Part shown: piece after piece, positions 1 through 7,149 of the stretch
Numbering within the stretch: position 1 is the first letter of the stretch
Layout: each line of letters begins with the position of its first letter
Source of the DNA: an uncultured Lachnospira sp.
GTDB taxonomy: Bacteria; Bacillota; Clostridia; Lachnospirales; Lachnospiraceae
Reading direction: 5' to 3'
Assembly: GCA_910587485.1 (NCBI GenBank)
Contig: CAJUKN010000027.1
Coordinates: forward strand, 1-21,529
Length of the DNA stretch: 21,529 bases
Notes under the pieces: model-generated
The model's database searches: none
What the model saw: the letters and a program-made list of their open reading frames with translations, nothing else
Told to the model about the DNA's origin: nothing
Program-made: the position numbers and the translations under genes

Positions 1-189
1 TCACAGGCTTATAGCCGCAGAGCAAACCACCAGCTAAGCTGGTGGTCCTGATTTTCCAATAAAAAAATTATTTTAACCTCATCACTCATCAAGGAAGAAC
101 CTCATTTCAATGCTACAAAGACATAAGTAGTGAGGACTTGCTTAAAAATAAGCTAATTTCTATGTGTGCATAAGCACTTCACTACAAAT
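1..189. other. Non-coding start of window with two dyad structures
   Basis: No convincing coding sequence is seen. Positions 26-46 form a near-perfect palindrome (ACCACCAGCT, one A, AGCTGGTGGT) without a T-tract on the plus side, so it is not a classical terminator. It looks like the hairpins at ends of IS200/IS605-type elements or REP-like repeats, but no transposase is present. Positions 127-144 and 170-185 form a second, imperfect dyad (GTAGTGA...TCACTAC, TGCTTA...TAAGCA) just past the stop of the minus-strand lactonase gene. It might help end that transcript, though it lacks the usual compact stem and U-run. Confidence 0.5.
26..46. repeat. Strong short hairpin (REP-like or IS-end-like)
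   Basis: The arms ACCACCAGCT and AGCTGGTGGT are perfectly complementary around a single A, so the practical structure is an 8-9 bp GC-rich stem with a 3-5 nt loop. The centre reads GCTAAGC, the same core as the hairpin in the second copy of the 52-bp repeat at 7081-7132. The sequence before it is not recognisably coding. IS200/IS605 ends carry such hairpins; the link here is inference. Confidence 0.55.
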
Positions 190-1242
190 TTAAGAATTTA
201 ATTTTAATAATACCATATTATTTGGTTTAGAAATGTTGACTTCTGGTCCATTCATCACAATTAATCCATTTTCAAAATGAACTGTAAAATCGGTTATGGA
301 ATTGGTCTCATGGTTCATGGATAACAAATGCTTGTCATCTGGAAAAAGACATATGTATTTTGGGTAATCTCCACTAATTGGCAATGATGAAAGGCTGTTT
401 AATAGACCTGTCTCTTTGTCAATGCTATAAATAGTAACGGTATTATCACCTGCATTAGAACAGATTAAATTGTTGCCTGAGTTTGATATAATAAGGTGAG
501 AGGCGGCACTATTATTTTTATGTCCTTTTCGGACGGTGAAAATGTTTTGTATCAATTCAAATCTGCATTTATCTGCTTCTGTATTATAAGAGTAAACATT
601 AATATAATTTTTCAATTCACACAATACATAGGCAAAACGCCCATCTGGACTAAATAGTATCTGACGTGGTGCAGATTCTAACTGTGAACGGATAATGTCA
701 TAAAGTTTTAATTTACCGCGTTTATGGTCAAATTCATACAATTTAATTTGGTCAATGCCCAAATCACATACACATAAAAGTTCTTCATCAGGAGTAAATA
801 CTGAACAACTAATATGAGGTCTAAAATTTCTGTCAGCAATGCTTCCCATACCCTTATGAAATATTTGGTCGGTTATCTCACCCAATCGACCGTCAGGCTG
901 AATGGATATCACTGTTAATTTACCATCATGGTAACCTGAAACAATTAAAAAAGAATCATTTTTAGTAATTGTGATATGACAGCCACGCATCCCTTTTATA
1001 GAGGTGGTGTCAAGTTGTGTAAGATTGCCATTCTCATCAATGGCGTAGGTTGCAATGCCTTGGTCACATATAGAATATAAAAATTTTCCACTGTGAGAGA
1101 TTTCCACATAAGATGGATTGTCAAGCTGCATCTCGCAGCGTTTAAAAATGCGTCCTTTCTCAATATCCATATCAAATATTTGAATACCGTTACTTGATTC
1201 ATGTGTATAACTGCCCACATATGCTACATACTTATCGCTCAT
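190..1242 (-). CDS. Lactonase-family beta-propeller protein (6-phosphogluconolactonase-like)
   Basis: A 350-aa protein of the cytoplasmic seven-bladed beta-propeller lactonase family (PF10282 type, related to E. coli Pgl/YbhE). Enzymes of this family hydrolyse 6-phosphogluconolactone, but the family is broad and the substrate here is unproven. Signs are the N-terminal YVAYVGSYT strand, repeated blade motifs such as GKFLYSIC, DGRFAYVLCE, GNNLICSNAGDNTVTIYSID and PDDKHLLSMNHE, and a length typical of the family. There is no signal peptide. The ATG start is preceded by an AAAGGA ribosome site about 9 nt upstream. A sigma-A-like promoter lies at 1276-1304. No pentose-phosphate gene is adjacent, so context does not support the exact reaction. 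Confidence 0.8.
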   Translation of the reverse strand: MSDKYVAYVGSYTHESSNGIQIFDMDIEKGRIFKRCEMQLDNPSYVEISHSGKFLYSICDQGIATYAIDENGNLTQLDTTSIKGMRGCHITITKNDSFLIVSGYHDGKLTVISIQPDGRLGEITDQIFHKGMGSIADRNFRPHISCSVFTPDEELLCVCDLGIDQIKLYEFDHKRGKLKLYDIIRSQLESAPRQILFSPDGRFAYVLCELKNYINVYSYNTEADKCRFELIQNIFTVRKGHKNNSAASHLIISNSGNNLICSNAGDNTVTIYSIDKETGLLNSLSSLPISGDYPKYICLFPDDKHLLSMNHETNSITDFTVHFENGLIVMNGPEVNISKPNNMVLLKLNS

Positions 1243-1275
1243 AATCTTTTGGTCCTTTCAACTCTAATTAGTACT

Positions 1276-1304
1276 ATTTTAATTCAAATGATACGGTTTT
1301 TCAA
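1276..1304 (-). promoter_or_regulatory. Putative sigma-A promoter of the lactonase-family gene
   Basis: On the minus strand, TTGAAA (1299-1304) and TAAAAT (1276-1281) are separated by 17 nt, and the ATG lies about 34 nt past the -10. Found by eye in AT-rich DNA, so moderate support. Confidence 0.45.
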
Positions 1305-1309
1305 TAGAA

Positions 1310-1567
1310 TTAAAGGCATTTATGTGTGACTTTTTCAATACATACATCAACTAAGATAGCATCGGGACCTATTCCACGCACACATTTAAAGGGAATAATA
1401 TATTCCAAGTCTCTGCCAAATATCCCACATATTCGGCAGGGACCCGGTACAATTAATGCGGTAATACAACCGCTACATTCATCAAAATCAATATCAACAA
1501 CACATCCAAGACTTTTACAATCACATACATTGATAACTTCTTTATTTTTTAAATCACATATTCTCAT
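1310..1567 (-). CDS. YlmC/YmxH-family PRC-barrel-like sporulation protein
   Basis: An 85-aa protein matching the small YlmC/YmxH family, usually described as PRC-barrel-like and tied to sporulation; its molecular role is unknown. The family pattern is clear: MRICDLKNKEVINV at the start, LGCVVDIDFD, GCITALIVPGP, and GRDLEYIIPF in the middle, then IGPDAILVDV. It has 11 cysteines, a high fraction; as recalled, clostridial members are also Cys-rich. It lies 39 bp downstream of sigG on the same strand and is probably cotranscribed, which fits a forespore or late-sporulation role. The ribosome site is weak (GAGAAAG about 11 nt before the ATG). Confidence 0.8.
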   Translation of the reverse strand: MRICDLKNKEVINVCDCKSLGCVVDIDFDECSGCITALIVPGPCRICGIFGRDLEYIIPFKCVRGIGPDAILVDVCIEKVTHKCL

Positions 1568-1606
1568 TTATTGGTGGCTTTCTCAGGTGTTGTTATATTA
1601 TATTCT

Positions 1607-2386
1607 TTAGCTCAGAAAATGTTTCATATTTCGCAAAGCACATTTTTCAAGCCGACTGACTTGGGCTTGTGAGATGCCAATTTCTTCGGCAGCTTCCATC
1701 TGTGTCTTTCCATCAAAAAAACGCAAATTAATAATTTGTCGTTCTCTTGTTGATAATCGTTTCATCGCTTCTTTTAAGGCGATTTTATTCACCCAATTTT
1801 CTTCACCATCTTTTTTATCTTTAATTTGGTCCATAACATAAAGTGTGTCATTACCATCAGAATATACAGGTTCATGTAAAGAAACCGGTGTTTGAATAGC
1901 GTCAAGCGCAAGAATAATATCTTCTTGTGCAATACCGATTTCAGAGGCAATTTCAGTAATCGTTGGTTCTTTCTGATGTTGTTTGGTCAGCATTTCTCTT
2001 GCATGAATAGCTTTGTAAGCCGTATCTTTTAGAGAACGGCTAACTCGTATTGGACTGGAAGAATCCCTTAAAAAGCGGCGGATTTCTCCAATAATCATCG
2101 GGACAGCATACGTTGAAAACTGTACATTTTGAGAAATATCAAAATTATTAATTGCCTTAATCATACCAACACATCCAATTTGAAATAAATCGTCTTTTGA
2201 TTCGTCTGTTTGATTAAAGCGTGATACGATACTTAATACCAAACGGAGATTTCCTTTTATAAATTTATCCTTTGCTTCCTTATCACCAGCTTTTATCCTT
2301 TTTAGTAGTTCGGTTTTTTCATCGGATTTGAGTAATGGTAGTTCTGCTGTATTGACACCACATATTTCAACTTTGTAGCCTGACAC
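1607..2386 (-). CDS. sigG: RNA polymerase sporulation sigma factor SigG
   Basis: The forespore-specific sigma factor that drives late forespore genes after engulfment. The 259-aa product aligns closely with B. subtilis SigG: N-terminal KVEICGV, region 2 with DDLFQIGCVGMIKAI and FSTYAVPMIIGEIRRFLRD, region 3 with IRVSRSLKD, and region 4 helix-turn-helix with KTQMEAAEEIGISQAQVSRL. I chose the GTG at 2384-2386 because AGGAGG (2393-2398) sits 6 nt before it and SigG proteins start just before KVEICGV. An ATG 33 nt further upstream is in frame but would place this ribosome site inside the gene. spoIIGA and sigE, which often precede sigG, are not upstream here. No convincing sigma-F/G promoter could be assigned. 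Confidence 0.96.
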   Translation of the reverse strand: MSGYKVEICGVNTAELPLLKSDEKTELLKRIKAGDKEAKDKFIKGNLRLVLSIVSRFNQTDESKDDLFQIGCVGMIKAINNFDISQNVQFSTYAVPMIIGEIRRFLRDSSSPIRVSRSLKDTAYKAIHAREMLTKQHQKEPTITEIASEIGIAQEDIILALDAIQTPVSLHEPVYSDGNDTLYVMDQIKDKKDGEENWVNKIALKEAMKRLSTRERQIINLRFFDGKTQMEAAEEIGISQAQVSRLEKCALRNMKHFLS

Positions 2387-2530
2387 GGTGCACCTCCTGA
2401 AAGTAAGCTGTATTTGCATTGTCTTATAAAAAATGTATATTAAAAAATGTCAGCAATGCAATTCATACATTTATAATTGCCAGAAACAGGTTTGTTAATA
2501 CAGACAAGAATATCCAATTTCATTCTTTCC

Positions 2531-2559
2531 TTGTTTAAAGCACAAAATTATAGTATGAT
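2531..2559 (+). promoter_or_regulatory. Possible sigma-A promoter upstream of the 117-aa gene
   Basis: TTGTTT (2531-2536), 17 nt, TATGAT (2554-2559). It lies about 100 nt before the ATG at 2662. The spacing is ideal but the -35 is weak and the region is very AT-rich. Confidence 0.3.
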
Positions 2560-2661
2560 TAAAAAAGTTGCAAAACAAATTTTGGTTCGTAAAATAAATG
2601 TTGGATAGTTAGAAAAAAATAAATTAAAATAAGACACAACATTGTTGGCGGTTGAAAGGGA

Positions 2662-3015
2662 ATGAGAGTGGCACAAATATATTCTTATTGGTATAAAGGA
2701 AAATGGACAACAAAACAGGATACGTGCAAAGCGTCTATACAGTTAGACAAAGCCAGAATTTGGTTAGATTTTAATGAATGTTGTTCATATGATGAAGAAA
2801 GTGAGTTCTATTTATTTTCACAAGCTGATATTGTAAATGATTCTGATGGAAATGACGTTGAATTATATGAAGGAATGAAAGTATCGGTATTTGATGATGA
2901 CCTTGATGAATCAAATCAACCCGATGCCATTTTAGCAGAGGGTATTATTATTAAGAATACACTTGAAAATTATCCAAATGTAAAATGGTTAATACGATTG
3001 ATAAAAATAAAGTAA
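2662..3015 (+). CDS. Uncharacterised 117-aa protein
   Basis: I do not recognise the family. The product is 117 aa and acidic in the middle (SYDEESEFYLF, FDDDLDESNQPD), with alternating hydrophobic strands and no signal peptide, membrane segment or Cys-pair metal site. The segment YEGMKVSVFDDD followed by AEGIIIKN suggests a small beta-barrel-like fold, as in proteins carrying a GM-x-V-x-V strand, but this is only an impression. The start is supported by a GAAAGGGA ribosome site immediately before the ATG. It sits alone between divergent sigG and the nrdR promoter, so it is probably a single-gene transcript. Codon use resembles its neighbours. Confidence 0.7.
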   Translation: MRVAQIYSYWYKGKWTTKQDTCKASIQLDKARIWLDFNECCSYDEESEFYLFSQADIVNDSDGNDVELYEGMKVSVFDDDLDESNQPDAILAEGIIIKNTLENYPNVKWLIRLIKIK

Positions 3016-3084
3016 ATCATAAGAGTGAAAATCCATACATATATTGGCTGTCGGATTTGTAATTGTAATAATATTGTTTAGGTA

Positions 3085-3113
3085 TTGACCGTATACAAGC
3101 AATAAATTATAAT
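3085..3113 (+). promoter_or_regulatory. Sigma-A promoter of nrdR
   Basis: TTGACC (3085-3090), 17-nt spacer, perfect TATAAT (3108-3113), then about 32 nt to the nrdR ATG with a GGAGG ribosome site. It is one of the best promoter matches in the window. Confidence 0.65.
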
Positions 3114-3145
3114 AAAACTATACAGGAAACGGAGGATATAATCAG

Positions 3146-3592
3146 ATGAAATGTCCATTTTGTGGCAAAGATAATACAAAAGTTATTGATTCAAGACCAA
3201 CGGATGATAGTTCCATCCGACGCAGACGCCAGTGTGAAATTTGTGGAAAACGTTTTACAACGTATGAAAAAATTGAGACCATGCCGCTTATTGTAATAAA
3301 AAAAGATAATAACAGAGAGCCTTATGACAGAGAAAAAATTGTTGCAGGGATTGTCCGTTCTTGTCATAAAAGACCAGTATCTATCACCCAGATTAACGAG
3401 ATGGTTGATGAGATTGAAAATCAAATTTTTAATATAGAAGAACGAGAAATATCAACAGCAAAAATTGGTTTAATTGTTATGGATAAATTAAAAATAGTTG
3501 ATGAAGTAGCATATGTTCGATTTGCATCGGTTTATAGGGAATTTAAAGATGTCAATACCTTTATGGATGAGATTAAAAAAATTTTACATTAA
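3146..3592 (+). CDS. nrdR: Transcriptional repressor NrdR
   Basis: NrdR senses (d)ATP/ATP and represses ribonucleotide reductase genes by binding NrdR boxes. The 148-aa product has the full family layout: an N-terminal zinc ribbon with C3/C6 and C30/C33, the basic SSIRRRRQCEICGKRFTTYE segment, and an ATP-cone from about residue 49 to 139 (VIKKDNNREPYDREKIVAGI onward). Length is typical. It has its own promoter and a GGAGG site 9 nt before the ATG. No ribonucleotide reductase gene is in the window, so its targets are elsewhere. In many Firmicutes nrdR lies near other housekeeping genes, as here. Confidence 0.96.
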   Translation: MKCPFCGKDNTKVIDSRPTDDSSIRRRRQCEICGKRFTTYEKIETMPLIVIKKDNNREPYDREKIVAGIVRSCHKRPVSITQINEMVDEIENQIFNIEEREISTAKIGLIVMDKLKIVDEVAYVRFASVYREFKDVNTFMDEIKKILH

Positions 3593-3704
3593 ATAAATTA
3601 AATTTATTTCTATAAGTAATAAGCCAAGTTTTATATAAAAATTCGCTTTGGTGAAAATATAATGAGAGGATGCGCAAGAAGTAAAGCAGTTTGCAAATAT
3701 CTAC

Positions 3705-3733
3705 TTGACTTATAAAAAATTTTTTATTAATAA
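3705..3733 (+). promoter_or_regulatory. Possible promoter of the yqeG-aro gene cluster
   Basis: TTGACT (3705-3710), 17 nt, TAATAA (3728-3733), about 30 nt before the yqeG ATG. The -35 is good and the -10 poor. No terminator was seen between nrdR and yqeG, so read-through is also possible. Confidence 0.3.
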
Positions 3734-3762
3734 ACAAAATAAATCGGAAAGGTTTTAAAAGA

Positions 3763-4263
3763 ATGCTTGAAAAGTTTTATCCCAATATATATTTGGATTC
3801 TGCATATGAAATTCAATATAATGATTTATATAAAAAAGGATTTCGAGGCATTATATTTGATGTTGACAATACTTTGGTGGAACATGGGGCGCCTGTCAAT
3901 GATAGGGCAGCAGCATTGTTTGAGCATTTACATAAAATGGGGTTTGAAACTTGTATTATATCAAACAATAAAGAATATCGAGTGAAGCCTTTAGCTGATG
4001 CGGTTTTATCAAAATATGTAAGTAATGCACATAAACCTTCTCCTAAAAACTATATCAAGGCATGTAAGATTATGGGATGCAGCACAAGCAATGTATTTTT
4101 TGTTGGAGACCAAATATTTACAGATGTATGGGGGGCAAATAGGGCAGGAATTATGAGTATATTGGTAAAACCCATAGCGAAACATGAGGAAATTCAAATT
4201 GTGCTAAAAAGAAAAATTGAAAAAATAGTGTTATATTATTATAAAAAAGGAAAAAAGGTTTAA
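3763..4263 (+). CDS. yqeG: YqeG family HAD-type phosphatase
   Basis: A 166-aa HAD-superfamily IIIA phosphatase of the YqeG family; the natural substrate is not established. The catalytic motif I is IIFDVDNTLV with nucleophile D33 and acid/base D35. Motif II is CIISNN, the motif III lysine is in HKPSPK, and motif IV is FVGDQIFTDVWGANRAG with acidic residues. The length matches the family. The ATG follows GGAAAGG by about 10 nt. Its stop is 1 bp before the aroE ATG, so the two are surely cotranscribed. In B. subtilis yqeG also lies close to the shikimate dehydrogenase gene, so the linkage looks conserved. Confidence 0.9.
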   Translation: MLEKFYPNIYLDSAYEIQYNDLYKKGFRGIIFDVDNTLVEHGAPVNDRAAALFEHLHKMGFETCIISNNKEYRVKPLADAVLSKYVSNAHKPSPKNYIKACKIMGCSTSNVFFVGDQIFTDVWGANRAGIMSILVKPIAKHEEIQIVLKRKIEKIVLYYYKKGKKV

Positions 4264-4264
4264 T

Positions 4265-5167
4265 ATGAAAGATATAAAAGGGACTACAAATGTTTGCTGC
4301 CTTATTGGAAATCCAGTTGCCCATTCAATATCACCATTGATACATAATACATTAGCGCAGCTTCGAGGCGATGATTTGGTATATGTTCCATTCAAAGTGG
4401 AAGAAAATAGGGTAGAGGAGGCTGTAAAAGGAGCATATGCGCTTAATGTGCTTGGTATGAATGTCACAGTGCCGCATAAGCAGCATGTGTTACAGGCTCT
4501 TGTGGAGACGGATTCTATTGCACAAGCAATCGGTGCAGTTAATACATTAGTAAGAACAACAAAAGATGGAATATCAGGATATAAGGGATATAATACAGAT
4601 ATATTAGGATTAGAACGAGAATTAGAAGATGTAGGAGTGTCTTTGAAAGATAAAGAAATTGTTTTGCTTGGGGCTGGTGGAGCTGCCAGAGCAATCGCAT
4701 TTTTATGCGTTCAAAAGGGTGCTTCGCAGGTCGTTATTTTAAATCGTACTATATCAAAAGCAAATTCGATTGCTGTTGCAGTCAATCAATATTTTAATCA
4801 ATCTATTGTAAAGGCAATGGATATAAAAGATTATGATAAAATGGCATTGAATGATTATATTGCAATACAGACAACCAGTGTGGGGCTGCATCCAAATAAT
4901 GATGATGTGATTATTTGTGATGACCAGTTTTATAAAAATGCGGCAGCAGGGGTTGATATTATCTATAATCCAAGTACTACAAAATTTATGAAGTTGATGC
5001 ATAAGCATGGAAAGCCTGCTTATAATGGATTGAAAATGCTTTTGTATCAGGGGATAGCAGCATATGAATTATGGTTAAACTGCACGATAACAAAGGAGAT
5101 GGCAGATAAAGTTTATGATGTTATGGAAAAAAACTGCTTTGCAGCTTTTAGAAATGAGGATAAATGA
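4265..5167 (+). CDS. aroE: Shikimate dehydrogenase AroE
   Basis: Reduces 3-dehydroshikimate to shikimate with NADPH in the cytoplasmic shikimate pathway. The 300-aa product shows substrate-site residues in NPVAHSISP (S21, S23), the catalytic lysine in NVTVPHK (K72), N93 in GAVNT and D112 in GYNTD. The cofactor fold follows with LLGAGGAARA at about 135-143, and GLKMLLYQG near the C-terminus. Length is slightly above the usual 270-290. It starts 1 bp after yqeG, so there may be translational coupling, and its TGA overlaps the aroK ATG (ATGA). No regulatory element was seen inside the cluster. Confidence 0.96.
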   Translation: MKDIKGTTNVCCLIGNPVAHSISPLIHNTLAQLRGDDLVYVPFKVEENRVEEAVKGAYALNVLGMNVTVPHKQHVLQALVETDSIAQAIGAVNTLVRTTKDGISGYKGYNTDILGLERELEDVGVSLKDKEIVLLGAGGAARAIAFLCVQKGASQVVILNRTISKANSIAVAVNQYFNQSIVKAMDIKDYDKMALNDYIAIQTTSVGLHPNNDDVIICDDQFYKNAAAGVDIIYNPSTTKFMKLMHKHGKPAYNGLKMLLYQGIAAYELWLNCTITKEMADKVYDVMEKNCFAAFRNEDK

Positions 5168-5694
5168 GTAAACAAAAAAATATTATTCTTATTGGATTTA
5201 TGGGATGTGGCAAAACAACTTGTGGAAAATGGATTGCGAACAATAAACCATTTGATTTTATTGATACAGACCAATATATTGTTGATAAGGAAAGGCGTTC
5301 AATTAATGAAATATTTGACCATGAAGGAGAACCTTATTTTAGAAGGTTGGAAACAATAGTACTAAAAGAATTGCTTGTAAGTAAAGATGTTAGACAAAAA
5401 GTATTTTCAGTGGGAGGAGGACTTCCAATAACAAAGGAAAACAGACCATTATTAAAGCAGCTTGGATATGTTGTTTATCTTCGCACATCCATAGATGAAT
5501 TGGTAAAAAGACTTAATAAAGACACACAAAGACCACTTCTTGCAGGCGGAAATGTTCGAGATAAAATTATTAGTCTGATGGAAAAAAGAAAAGATATATA
5601 TGAGCAGATAGCTGATAAAATTATTGATACAGATGGAAAGGATATAAAACATATTTATGAAGAAATTACTTGTGATAAATGGACCAAATATTAA
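5164..5694 (+). CDS. aroK: Shikimate kinase AroK
   Basis: Phosphorylates shikimate at the 3-hydroxyl using ATP. The 176-aa product has the P-loop GFMGCGKT (11-18), the shikimate-binding aspartate pair in IDTDQ (D34/D36), FRR at 59-61, the GGG motif in FSVGGGLP (84-86), and the lid motif QRPLLAG. Length is normal. It overlaps aroE by 4 bp (ATGA) and its last 38 bp overlap the start of aroQ in another frame, giving a tight yqeG-aroE-aroK-aroQ unit. Confidence 0.95.
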   Translation: MSKQKNIILIGFMGCGKTTCGKWIANNKPFDFIDTDQYIVDKERRSINEIFDHEGEPYFRRLETIVLKELLVSKDVRQKVFSVGGGLPITKENRPLLKQLGYVVYLRTSIDELVKRLNKDTQRPLLAGGNVRDKIISLMEKRKDIYEQIADKIIDTDGKDIKHIYEEITCDKWTKY

Positions 5695-6091
5695 TTTTTT
5701 AGGGATTCGAGAAAAAGGCATCTATGGAAATCAAAATTATGATTCACTTCTTTTAATGATAAAAGAAAAGGCAGAAGAATTAGAAGTGATGGTAGAGGTA
5801 TTCCAAGATAATTCAGAAGGTGCCATTATCGACCGTTTACAGAGAGCTTATTATGAACAGGTTGAAGGAATTATTATTAACCCTGGCGCATATACGCATT
5901 ATAGTTATGCGATACGAGATGCCTTAGCCTCCATAGAAGACATCCCTAAAATTGAGGTTCATATATCAAATGTACATAAACGTGAAGAATTTAGGCATGT
6001 TTCTGTGACAGCACCCGTATGTAATGCCCAAATTGTTGGTTTGGGGTTAAAAGGATATCTATATGCAATGGAGGCTGTCTTGACCTTGTAA
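5657..6091 (+). CDS. aroQ: Type II 3-dehydroquinate dehydratase AroQ
   Basis: Converts 3-dehydroquinate to 3-dehydroshikimate, the step before AroE. The 144-aa product has the canonical start KLLVINGPNINFLGIRE, catalytic Tyr23 in GIYG and Arg18, NPGAYTHYSYAIRDAL with N75 and H81, EVHISN with H102, and FRHVS with R113. The start at 5657 lies 38 bp inside aroK; it is needed because NGPNINFLG is conserved in the family, so the overlap is real. A GGAAAGGA lies about 14 nt upstream, a rather distant ribosome site, so coupling to aroK translation is likely. Confidence 0.95.
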   Translation: MKKLLVINGPNINFLGIREKGIYGNQNYDSLLLMIKEKAEELEVMVEVFQDNSEGAIIDRLQRAYYEQVEGIIINPGAYTHYSYAIRDALASIEDIPKIEVHISNVHKREEFRHVSVTAPVCNAQIVGLGLKGYLYAMEAVLTL

Positions 6092-6149
6092 AAGATGTTT
6101 ATAAAGGTATTGCCAAAATGTGTTGTTTATTATAAAATGTAAAAAGTTG

Positions 6150-6178
6150 TTGACTATTATTGTTGAATATATAATAAT
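6150..6178 (+). promoter_or_regulatory. Putative sigma-A promoter of efp
   Basis: TTGACT (6150-6155), 17 nt, AATAAT (6173-6178), about 60 nt before the efp ATG. An overlapping TATAAT in another register is also present. It suggests efp is transcribed independently of aroQ. Confidence 0.45.
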
Positions 6179-6240
6179 TTTGTCACAATAGATTGAAAAA
6201 ATAACAGAAGGTTATTGATATGTAGGAGGTACAAACAAAA

Positions 6241-6798
6241 ATGGTAAGTGCAGGAGATTTTAAAAATGGCTTGACAATCCAGATGGATAATGGTATTTGG
6301 CAAATCATTGAGTTTCAACATGTAAAGCCTGGTAAAGGAGCTGCTTTTGTAAGAACAAAATTAAAAAATATTGTAAGTGGTGGTGTGGTTGAAAAGTCAT
6401 TTAGACCAACCGAAAAATTTGATTTGGCACACATTGAAAAGAAGGACTATCAATATTTGTATTCAGATGGTGATTTATATAATTTTATGGATACAGAAAC
6501 ATTTGAGCAGATTGCATTAGCTTCTGAAGATGTAGGCGATGCCTTAAAATTTGTAAAAGAGAATGAGATGGTTAAACTTTGCTCTCATGCAGGAAAAGTA
6601 TTTTCAATTGAGCCTCCACTCTTTGTAGAGCTTGAAATTACAGAGTCTGAACCGGGGGTTAAAGGTGATACTGCCACAGGTGCTACAAAGCCTGCAATAC
6701 TTGAAACTGGTGCAAGAATTATGGTGCCATTGTTTGTTAATCAAGGCGATGTGATAAAGATTGATACACGTACAGGAGAGTATTTATCAAGAGTATAA
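6241..6798 (+). CDS. efp: Elongation factor P
   Basis: EF-P binds stalled ribosomes between the E and P sites and promotes peptide bonds at polyproline stretches. The 185-aa product has the three-domain layout and the family signatures: MVSAGDFKNG at the start, KPGKGAAFVRTKLKN with the loop lysine K32 that is modified in some species, and the C-terminal signature around FVNQGDVIKIDTRTGEYLSR. Length is typical. The ATG has a good AGGAGG site about 9 nt upstream and a separate promoter. In Firmicutes efp often lies downstream of aroQ and a Xaa-Pro peptidase; the peptidase is absent here. Confidence 0.97.
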   Translation: MVSAGDFKNGLTIQMDNGIWQIIEFQHVKPGKGAAFVRTKLKNIVSGGVVEKSFRPTEKFDLAHIEKKDYQYLYSDGDLYNFMDTETFEQIALASEDVGDALKFVKENEMVKLCSHAGKVFSIEPPLFVELEITESEPGVKGDTATGATKPAILETGARIMVPLFVNQGDVIKIDTRTGEYLSRV

Positions 6799-6883
6799 TT
6801 TTAGTCTCGTTAGAGAAGAAATAGATTTGCTATGTTTTATTGTGAGAAAATAGCAAAGTTATTATAAATATTTGCTTAATTTT

Positions 6884-6986
6884 AAAAGGACTGTTACAAA
6901 ATGAGAAATTCTGCAAGATATAGATGGTAATAATTACATACCATATGGATATCTTTATAGAACATTCATTTTGAAGCAGTCCTTTT
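6884..6986. repeat. 103-bp imperfect palindrome, candidate MITE-like element
   Basis: The outer 20-nt arms AAAAGGACTGTTACAAAATG (6884-6903) and CATTTTGAAGCAGTCCTTTT (6967-6986) are complementary at 18 of 20 positions. Pairing continues inward imperfectly to an apex of ATGGTA (6924-6929), a 9-nt loop and TACCAT (6939-6944). The element can thus fold end to end. TTTTAA-like sequence flanks both sides and could be a target duplication, although it is also palindromic. The ending with T-tract after CAGTCC could act as a terminator for efp. The outer GACTG-type ends resemble those of the element at 11982-12054. Confidence 0.55.
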
Positions 6987-7008
6987 TAAGAATAGTAAAG
7001 AACTATAA

Positions 7009-7060
7009 TTAACAACAAGTTTGCAAGGCAAACTTGTAAGAGTTGTTTATAACTCTTTTA
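7009..7060. repeat. 52-bp double-hairpin repeat, copy 1
   Basis: Starts TTAACAACAAGTTTGC and ends with AACTCTTTTA. It contains two successive inverted repeats: ACAAGTTTGC/GCAAACTTGT and AAGAGTT/AACTCTT. It matches copy 2 (7081-7132) at 49 of 52 positions. The start-to-start distance is 72 bp. Confidence 0.75.
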
Positions 7061-7080
7061 AAAAGAATAGAAAGTATTGT

Positions 7081-7132
7081 TTAACAACAAGTTTGCTAAG
7101 CAAACTTGTAAGAGTTGTTTACAACTCTTTTA
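7081..7132. repeat. 52-bp double-hairpin repeat, copy 2
   Basis: Same layout as copy 1 with three differences. Here the first hairpin is extended (ACAAGTTTGCT, A, AGCAAACTTGT; core GCTAAGC) and the second is better paired (AAGAGTTGT/ACAACTCTT). Two of the changes lie in the hairpin loop and the third improves pairing, so the structure appears preserved rather than decaying. It ends 17 bp from the stop of the minus-strand DUF1540 gene and could serve as its terminator. Confidence 0.75.
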
Positions 7133-7149
7133 GTTGTGTGCAACTTATT

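Larger units (their letters stand above)
6799..7149. other. Convergent intergenic region full of palindromes
   Basis: No coding sequence is supported. From left to right it holds a weak hairpin with arms TTTGCTAT (6826-6833) and ATAGCAAA (6850-6857) that could terminate efp; a 103-bp imperfect long hairpin (6884-6986); and two copies of a 52-bp double-hairpin repeat (7009-7060 and 7081-7132). The flanking genes converge (efp from the left, the DUF1540 gene from the right), so some of this may act as bidirectional terminator, but the length and duplication exceed what termination needs. Confidence 0.7.

Noticed and set aside
2420..2520. Sigma-F or sigma-G promoter for sigG
   Set aside because: GTATG- and CATTTTTTA-like strings are present on the minus strand, but the spacing (about 14 nt) does not fit the known consensus.
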